From assembly GCA_934277495.1 (NCBI GenBank), contig CAKQUI010000035.1:1-18163 (forward strand): 18,163 nt of DNA. Reading direction: 5' to 3'. The notes below the pieces were generated by a model. It had not been told where the DNA came from and ran no database searches. It was given only the letters and a program-made list of their open reading frames with translations. A program made the position numbers and the translations under genes. Positions 14,906 to 18,163 of the stretch are shown one piece after another; the stretch's first letter is position 1, and each line of letters begins with the position of its first letter. The DNA is from an uncultured Clostridia bacterium (GTDB lineage: Bacteria > Bacillota > Clostridia > Peptostreptococcales > Anaerovoracaceae).

Positions 14906-15740
14906 TGCCGGTCCTGAACTCCTCTATCATCTCCTGAGTCAGCGCCGGTCTGACAGGATTTTCGTCGAGCTCATCCCTGGAAATGAAAAATGCTTCCGAC
15001 AGCTCTTCCCTGTCCAGGACGATGTCTGCGCTGCCGTCCACTTCAGCGGTGTATCCGATCTGCAGGTTCCCTGCAAAGCCCCAAGGCTGGGATCCGTAGT
15101 ATCTGATGTTCTTCACTTTCAGGCCTACCTCCTCCATAACTTCCCTGGCTACGCACTCTTCTGCTGATTCTCCGATCTCCACGAATCCGGCGATCAGTGC
15201 GTACAGGTTCGTCTGCTGCCTGCCGCTGTAACGGGTCACCAGCAGTTTGTCCTCATGGGTGAGGGCTACTGTAACAGCAGGATTTATCCTTGGGAAGATC
15301 ACATTGCCGCAGTGAGGACAGCGCATCATCCTCTCCTTCTGTCCGTATTCGTTTTCCGTACCGCATCTGCCGCAGAACCTGCTGCTGCGGTACCATGAGT
15401 TAAGATGGCACGCCGTCATTGCTGCAAAGCACAGATGCTTCGGATTTCCTTTGCGCAGCACTCTTGCCGACTTGTACTGGAAAGCTTCCGGCAGCTGCAC
15501 TTCGCAGTTTTCCTTCAGCATATAAAAATGCTCGTCATCTATGGAAAAAAGATAGATCAGATCTTCGGGTGCGGCAGCTATATCTTCTGCTCTGGGTATC
15601 AGGATATCTCCTTCCGCTGTTTCGCCCAGGGCTATGTGGCTGTGTTCCTTTTCGAATATGAACACCCTGTCCCCGGCGGATGCCTTCATTCCGGCTCTGA
15701 ACTGATTGTCGAATACTTTATCGCCTATCTCCTGTATCAT
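14898..15740 (-). CDS. nudC: NADH pyrophosphatase / NAD-cap hydrolase, Nudix family
   Basis: 280 residues. Order: an N-terminal domain (1 to about 110), a zinc ribbon with Cys123/Cys126 and Cys141/Cys144, then the Nudix domain. The Nudix box spans 185-207 (GFVEIG, Glu191, REVMEEVGL), with all metal-binding Glu present. SQPW (217-220) is the NudC hallmark that recognises NAD(H), although relatives usually continue PFPxS where this protein has GFAGN. Known function: it cleaves NADH or NAD+ to NMN(H) and AMP, and removes NAD caps from RNA. ATG 15740 has AAAGGAG 8 bases upstream. Monocistronic, with its own promoter at 15919-15947. NudC-level assignment is firm; substrate preference is less certain because of the altered motif. 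Confidence 0.93.
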   Translation of the reverse strand: MIQEIGDKVFDNQFRAGMKASAGDRVFIFEKEHSHIALGETAEGDILIPRAEDIAAAPEDLIYLFSIDDEHFYMLKENCEVQLPEAFQYKSARVLRKGNPKHLCFAAMTACHLNSWYRSSRFCGRCGTENEYGQKERMMRCPHCGNVIFPRINPAVTVALTHEDKLLVTRYSGRQQTNLYALIAGFVEIGESAEECVAREVMEEVGLKVKNIRYYGSQPWGFAGNLQIGYTAEVDGSADIVLDREELSEAFFISRDELDENPVRPALTQEMIEEFRTGRL

Positions 15741-15918
15741 CGTATTAGCTCCTTTTGTTGTCTGTTTGCTGTAGCTGTAGTTGTTTTATTGTCCGCAGGC
15801 GTCCCTGTCTTTAGTTTTCACCAGGTAATGCAATACCCGTGGACTTTTTATGTAAAAGAGCCGAAGCCTTCCATGTTTCTGGCTCCATCATCACAGCACT
15901 TGTACCATTTACAGCTAT

Positions 15919-15947
15919 ATTCTACCACCCGGTATGGTTTTTCTCAA
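15919..15947 (-). promoter_or_regulatory. Candidate promoter of nudC
   Basis: TTGAGA (15942-15947), a 17-base spacer and TAGAAT (15919-15924) on the minus strand. It would give a 5' leader of about 170 bases before ATG 15740. The spacer contains ACCA...TGGT arms. Confidence 0.6.
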
Positions 15948-16009
15948 TATCTGCAAGCCATGTCCAGATAACTGTCATTCAAAGTCTGTAAATTCGGAAC
16001 GGTTTTTTA

Positions 16010-16018
16010 TGTTACAAT
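16010..16018 (+). promoter_or_regulatory. Extended -10 promoter of the TSUP permease gene
   Basis: TGTTACAAT fits the extended -10 pattern TGnTATAAT. No good -35 box is seen 17 bases upstream, as is usual for extended -10 promoters. The start would be near 16025, about 48 bases before ATG 16073. Confidence 0.55.
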
Positions 16019-16072
16019 ATAGTGTAAAGTGTTGAAAAAACAAAGCATAAACAGAATGGACGGTCGTAACAA

Positions 16073-16828
16073 ATGAAAATACTGATAATAGCCATGGCAT
16101 ATTTTCTCGGAGGTATAGTCGATGCAGTTTGCGGAGGAGGCGGACTCATAACGCTGCCGGTGCTTTTCGCTACAGGTGTTCCCGCTCACATCGCTGTCGG
16201 CACCAACCAGATGTCAATGTTCCCCGGCGTAGCTACATCAGTCGCAAAATTTTACAAGAATGGAAAGATAGACGTAAAAAACGCCATATATGCAGTGCCT
16301 TTCGGACTTGCAGGCGGTTTTGTGGGTGCAAAGCTCAACCTGCTAATCTCTGAGTGGTATCTGCAGGTCATACTGCTGGTGCTGATACCTGTGCTGGCAG
16401 CTTTTTCGATATTCAAACCGAACACAGGTGCAGAAAACAGATCCTTTGAAAATACACGCCGCAAAACGATCCTGCTGTCAGCCGTCATAGGTTTTACAGT
16501 CGGTGCATATCACGCATTCTACGGACCTGCCAGCGGTATGTTCTATATGCTGGCATTTGCAGCATTCCTGAAATACGACCTGGTCACAGCCAACGGCAAC
16601 ACACGTTTCGTCACCATGTTCGTCAGCATCGTATCCAGCATCACCTATGCACTTTCAGGCTGCGTGAGATGGATGTACATACTGTTCACAGTCCCGGCAT
16701 ATGCACTTGGTAACTACATCGGCGCATCCCTGGCGATATCAAAAGGAGCCAGATTCGTACGCCCGATGTATTATGCGATACTGGTACTGCTGTTCATAAA
16801 ACTGGTTAAAGACTTTTTCTTTTCGTAA
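16073..16828 (+). CDS. TSUP (TauE/SafE, DUF81) family anion permease
   Basis: 251 residues with 7-8 hydrophobic helices arranged as two homologous halves. The first half carries the family motif GGIVDAVCGGGGLITLP followed by GTNQMSMFPG; the second carries VIGFTVGAYHAFYGPASGM and ANGNTRFVTMFVS. Relatives move sulfite, sulfoacetate, thiosulfate or other organosulfur or carboxylate anions across the membrane, so the substrate here cannot be named. The start at 16073 has only a weak site (GGACGG about 8 bases upstream); the protein begins at the expected first helix, so this start is likely. It is a lone gene, transcribed away from nudC, and ends at a good terminator. Nothing links it clearly to the neighbouring amino-acid operon. 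Confidence 0.9.
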   Translation: MKILIIAMAYFLGGIVDAVCGGGGLITLPVLFATGVPAHIAVGTNQMSMFPGVATSVAKFYKNGKIDVKNAIYAVPFGLAGGFVGAKLNLLISEWYLQVILLVLIPVLAAFSIFKPNTGAENRSFENTRRKTILLSAVIGFTVGAYHAFYGPASGMFYMLAFAAFLKYDLVTANGNTRFVTMFVSIVSSITYALSGCVRWMYILFTVPAYALGNYIGASLAISKGARFVRPMYYAILVLLFIKLVKDFFFS

Positions 16829-17069
16829 GGATAAAAATCCCGCATACAAATGCTTGTATCAATTTGCAAAACACAAAACCCATGGACTTCCATCCACGGG
16901 TTTTTATTTTGCCTTCTTGACTTGAGTCTATCTCATTTGAGATACCTGATATACATTTGGTGTCCAATCCACGATCCAAAATCAATTACAAGTCATTTCA
17001 ACCTCAGCTATTTACTGTCACTGTGCCACATTCACAGCTTTTATAGCGTTAAGTTTTTATCATTTGAAT
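16829..17069. other. AT-rich spacer between convergent units
   Basis: Contains the terminator at 16875-16905 and a perfect dyad, TATCTCA-TT-TGAGATA (16929-16944), with no T-run after it. An 81-codon open frame on the plus strand (16850-17095) has no ribosome binding site and crosses the terminator, so I do not call it a gene. Confidence 0.5.
16875..16905. terminator. Terminator after the TSUP gene, probably bidirectional
   Basis: AAAACCC (16875-16881) pairs with GGGTTTT (16898-16904), with TGGA/TCCA inside. It is followed by TTTTTATTTT on the plus strand and by a TTTTGTGTTTTG tract on the minus strand, so it can also end the convergent small-protein unit. Confidence 0.8.
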
Positions 17070-17165
17070 TTATTTTGTGCATATTTTTACAATAAAAACA
17101 ATTACGCCGATCGTTATAGCCGTTATTCCCAAAATGCTGCAAATAAGCAGAAATGTATTACTCAT
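17070..17165 (-). CDS. 31-residue hydrophobic single-helix microprotein
   Basis: This short frame starts at ATG 17165 with GAGGAGG 6 bases upstream and reads MSNTFLLICSILGITAI through a continuous hydrophobic segment to a basic tail (KICTK), stopping at TAA 17072-17070. It is almost entirely one predicted transmembrane helix. It begins 16 bases after the stop of the secreted-protein gene, and its ribosome binding site fills that gap, so the two are probably translated from one mRNA. Such pairs can be a peptide with its immunity or export partner, a membrane toxin, or simply a small membrane protein; the sequence does not decide. The strong binding site and hydrophobic composition argue that it is real. 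Confidence 0.6.
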   Translation of the reverse strand: MSNTFLLICSILGITAITIGVIVFIVKICTK

Positions 17166-17181
17166 AAATTACCTCCTCGCA

Positions 17182-17541
17182 TTACTCCCATGAAGATTTT
17201 ACAGTAGTCCCGTAATTATACTCTCCTGAATTCGTATTAACAAATACTTTCCCCCATGCTTTGATGTAAACAGGCAGTGCAGCTGTATATTCTTTTGTCT
17301 TTTCAAAAGAAAAGGATTTTTTGTATTTACTGCTCGAAACCGAGCCATTATAAACTATTCCTAAGCTTGGAGCTTTTCCATTTGTTCCAATAAGACCATA
17401 AATGGTATTAACAGTACTATGATATGCTGAGGTTTCAACAGAATTCAAAGATCCATGATAATCAACAATATCATTGTTCGATACCCCTGCTGCAGGACCA
17501 TTAAGCAGAACTAACACTAAAGATAGGATTAATGTTTTCAT
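17182..17541 (-). CDS. Small secreted protein of unknown function
   Basis: 119 residues, not recognised. MKTLILSLVLVLLNGPAAG is a typical signal peptide with probable cleavage near residue 19-20. The mature part of about 100 residues is rich in Ser, Thr, Tyr, Asn and Gly, has no Cys, and ends KSSWE, suggesting a small extracellular all-beta protein. ATG 17541 has GAGGGG 8 bases upstream, and a good promoter lies at 17598-17625. The DNA is visibly more AT-rich than the genes to the left, with many TTT, AAA and ATT codons, and the gene sits next to a tRNA-associated repeat, which is consistent with recent acquisition. A bacteriocin-like or surface role is possible, but no bacteriocin-family motif or dedicated exporter is seen. 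Confidence 0.7.
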   Translation of the reverse strand: MKTLILSLVLVLLNGPAAGVSNNDIVDYHGSLNSVETSAYHSTVNTIYGLIGTNGKAPSLGIVYNGSVSSSKYKKSFSFEKTKEYTAALPVYIKAWGKVFVNTNSGEYNYGTTVKSSWE

Positions 17542-17597
17542 AATCGTTACCCCTCTGTCTCTTAATAAAAATCTATCTAATCAAAACCCCTGTTTAT

Positions 17598-17625
17598 ATT
17601 TTAATTTAAAAAAGAAAAAAGTCAA
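17598..17625 (-). promoter_or_regulatory. Promoter of the small secreted protein gene
   Basis: TTGACT (17620-17625), a 16-base T-rich spacer and TAAAAT (17598-17603) on the minus strand, leaving a leader of about 50 bases before ATG 17541. Confidence 0.7.
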
Positions 17626-17658
17626 TAAAAAAGTTCTGGCTCCATGGGAGTCTGCTTG

Positions 17659-17734
17659 GGTTCGAGTCCTTTGCACTCTTTCAAAAAAGAAAAACAGCGT
17701 TTATTTCACGCTGTCTTTGATCTGGCGGAGGACA
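17659..17734. repeat. Direct repeat copy A: tRNA-Ser 3' end plus terminator
   Basis: This 76-base segment matches 18024-18100 at roughly 90 percent identity. It starts with the T-arm-like GGTTCGAGTCC on the plus strand, contains a terminator hairpin (ACAGCGT 17694-17700 with ACGCTGT 17708-17714, T-rich on the minus strand) and ends with the last 12 bases of tRNA-Ser including CCA (17723-17734, minus). The tRNA body itself is absent here, so this is a truncated duplicate. Confidence 0.8.
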
Positions 17735-18023
17735 ACGCTCTGCACTTCGTGCTTCGCTCCTACGTTCATCCGGCTCCTTTCGCCGGATTCTCTTCGCTGT
17801 CGCATTTTCCTGCAGATCGCTCCGCTCTCTGGGAAAATCCGCACGGGACTTTCACAGACTGCTTCGCAGTCTGCCGTCCTGCGCCCGGCCTGGCCGTGCT
17901 CGGACAATGAGTCTCCACCGGAGACTCATTCCCTTCGCCTTTTTTTCCAAAGAGCCACAGGCGATTTGCCCGAAAAAACGGACAGCGTAGCCGAAGGCGC
18001 AGGAATAAGCTCCAGCGAATGTT
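17735..18023. repeat. GC-rich hairpin-studded element between the tRNA-end repeats
   Basis: Several perfect or near-perfect inverted repeats follow one another: ATCCGGC/GCCGGAT (17768-17774 and 17782-17788), CAGACTGC/GCAGTCTG with a 3-base loop (17855-17873), and AATGAGTCTCC/GGAGACTCATT with a 3-base loop (17906-17930), plus CCTTCGCC/GGCGAAGG-type arms further on. Composition is far more GC-rich than the adjacent AT-rich gene. Open frames run through it on both strands, but they have no ribosome binding site and simply reflect the repeat. From memory, similar tRNA-adjacent elements recur in clostridial genomes; copy number must be checked. Confidence 0.65.
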
Positions 18024-18100
18024 GGTTCGAGTCCTTTATACTCTTTTCTAAAAATAAAAACAGCGTTTGTTTCACGCTGTTTTTGATCTGGCGGAGGACA
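18024..18100. repeat. Direct repeat copy B, overlapping the intact tRNA-Ser 3' end
   Basis: Partner of the repeat at 17659-17734. It has the same order: GGTTCGAGTCC, A/T-rich tract, hairpin, GATC, and the tRNA-Ser 3' terminal bases. Here it continues into the complete T-arm of tRNA-Ser. Confidence 0.8.
18043..18080 (-). terminator. Terminator of tRNA-Ser
   Basis: ACAGCGT (18060-18066) and ACGCTGT (18074-18080) form a 7-bp stem with a 7-base loop. On the minus strand a TTTTTATTTTTAG tract follows. It lies 9 bases beyond the tRNA CCA end. Confidence 0.8.
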
Positions 18101-18163
18101 CGGGACTCGAACCCGCGGGGCTGTTACACCTTACTCGCTTTCCAGGCGAGCTCCTTAGCCACT
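18089..18163 (-). tRNA. tRNA-Ser (GGA anticodon), 5' end outside the window
   Basis: Read on the minus strand: anticodon stem CTCGC/GCGAG with loop CTGGAAA gives anticodon GGA (18141-18143). A long type II variable arm, a T-arm CGGGTTCGAGTCCCG (18101-18115) and an encoded CCA end (18089-18091) follow. The long variable arm confirms serine. The 5' acceptor strand and part of the D-arm lie beyond the window edge. Confidence 0.93.

Larger units (their letters stand above)
15741..16072. other. Divergent intergenic region between nudC and the TSUP gene (332 bases)
   Basis: Holds the nudC promoter on the minus strand (15919-15947) and an extended -10 promoter for the TSUP gene on the plus strand (16010-16018). 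The remaining leader of nudC (15741-15912) shows no open frame with a ribosome binding site and no known RNA motif that I recognise. Confidence 0.6.
17542..18088. other. Region between the small secreted gene and tRNA-Ser (547 bases)
   Basis: Contains, from left to right, the leader and promoter of the secreted-protein gene, repeat copy A with its terminator, the hairpin-rich element, and repeat copy B with the tRNA terminator. I see no protein-coding gene: the 88-codon and 68-codon open frames here lie inside the repeat and lack translation signals. Confidence 0.65.

Noticed and set aside
16929..16944. Dyad TATCTCA-TT-TGAGATA as a terminator
   Set aside because: The loop is only two bases and no T-run follows on either strand; it may be a protein-binding dyad or chance in AT-rich DNA.
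17182..17541. Secreted protein as a lactococcin-972-type bacteriocin
   Set aside because: Signal peptide and size fit, but the expected terminal sequence pattern and the usual ABC transporter with a large membrane partner are absent.
17644..17910. Open frames of 88 and 68 codons in the hairpin-rich region
   Set aside because: They run through palindromic repeat DNA, lack ribosome binding sites and begin or end inside the tRNA-end duplication. Best explained as non-coding repeat.
17735..18023. Hairpin array as a CRISPR
   Set aside because: The palindromes differ from each other in sequence and spacing; there are no identical direct repeats separated by regular spacers and no cas genes.

Overview
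The window looks like the chromosome of an anaerobic, amino-acid-fermenting Gram-positive bacterium of the class Clostridia. The signs are strong AAGGAGG-type ribosome binding sites, ferredoxin-linked 2-oxoacid oxidation, sigma-A-like promoters, a surface subtilisin carrying Ig-like and InlB-B-like domains, and clostridial-style repeats next to tRNA genes. Genus and species cannot be read from the sequence with confidence. A branch such as Anaerovoracaceae (Family XIII) or Lachnospiraceae is only a guess.

Layout. Positions 1-3769 (minus) hold the 5' part of a very large secreted subtilisin-type protease; its 3' end lies outside the window. Next come a ZIP-type metal transporter (minus, 3959-4765) and a hicAB toxin-antitoxin pair (plus, 5187-5792). 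The hicA toxin frame is broken by one extra A in a run of nine A's. From 12560 down to 5965 (minus) runs a compact seven-gene operon: a 2x[4Fe-4S] ferredoxin subunit, the alpha, beta and gamma subunits of a VOR-like 2-oxoacid:ferredoxin oxidoreductase, a CaiB/FldA-like CoA-transferase, a PLP aminotransferase and a BCCT-family transporter. It has a near-consensus promoter at 12709-12737 and a shared terminator at 5835-5873. Upstream on the same strand are an NSS-type sodium:amino-acid symporter with a small membrane-anchored protein gene (14769-13001), and nudC (15740-14898). On the plus strand is a TSUP/TauE-like permease (16073-16828). The right end is AT-rich, with a small secreted protein and a 31-residue single-helix microprotein (minus, 17541-17070). 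After it come a hairpin-rich repeat flanked by two copies of a tRNA-Ser 3'-end/terminator sequence, and finally the 3' part of tRNA-Ser(GGA).

How the genes fit together. The seven-gene operon reads as a self-contained catabolic module: uptake (BCCT), transamination to a 2-oxoacid (aminotransferase), oxidative decarboxylation to an acyl-CoA with reduction of ferredoxin (four-subunit oxidoreductase), and CoA exchange to release the acid (CoA-transferase). This resembles the oxidative arm of Stickland-type fermentation. The transporter lacks both the aromatic box and the glycine-rich stretch that define known betaine/carnitine BCCT carriers, so the substrate may be an amino acid or another non-betaine. 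It is the most promising undescribed element here. Secondary points of interest are the slipped hicA, the roughly 200-residue insertion inside the protease catalytic domain, the ZIP protein with an altered metal motif and a hairpin at the start of its leader, and the tRNA-associated repeat next to the AT-rich islet.
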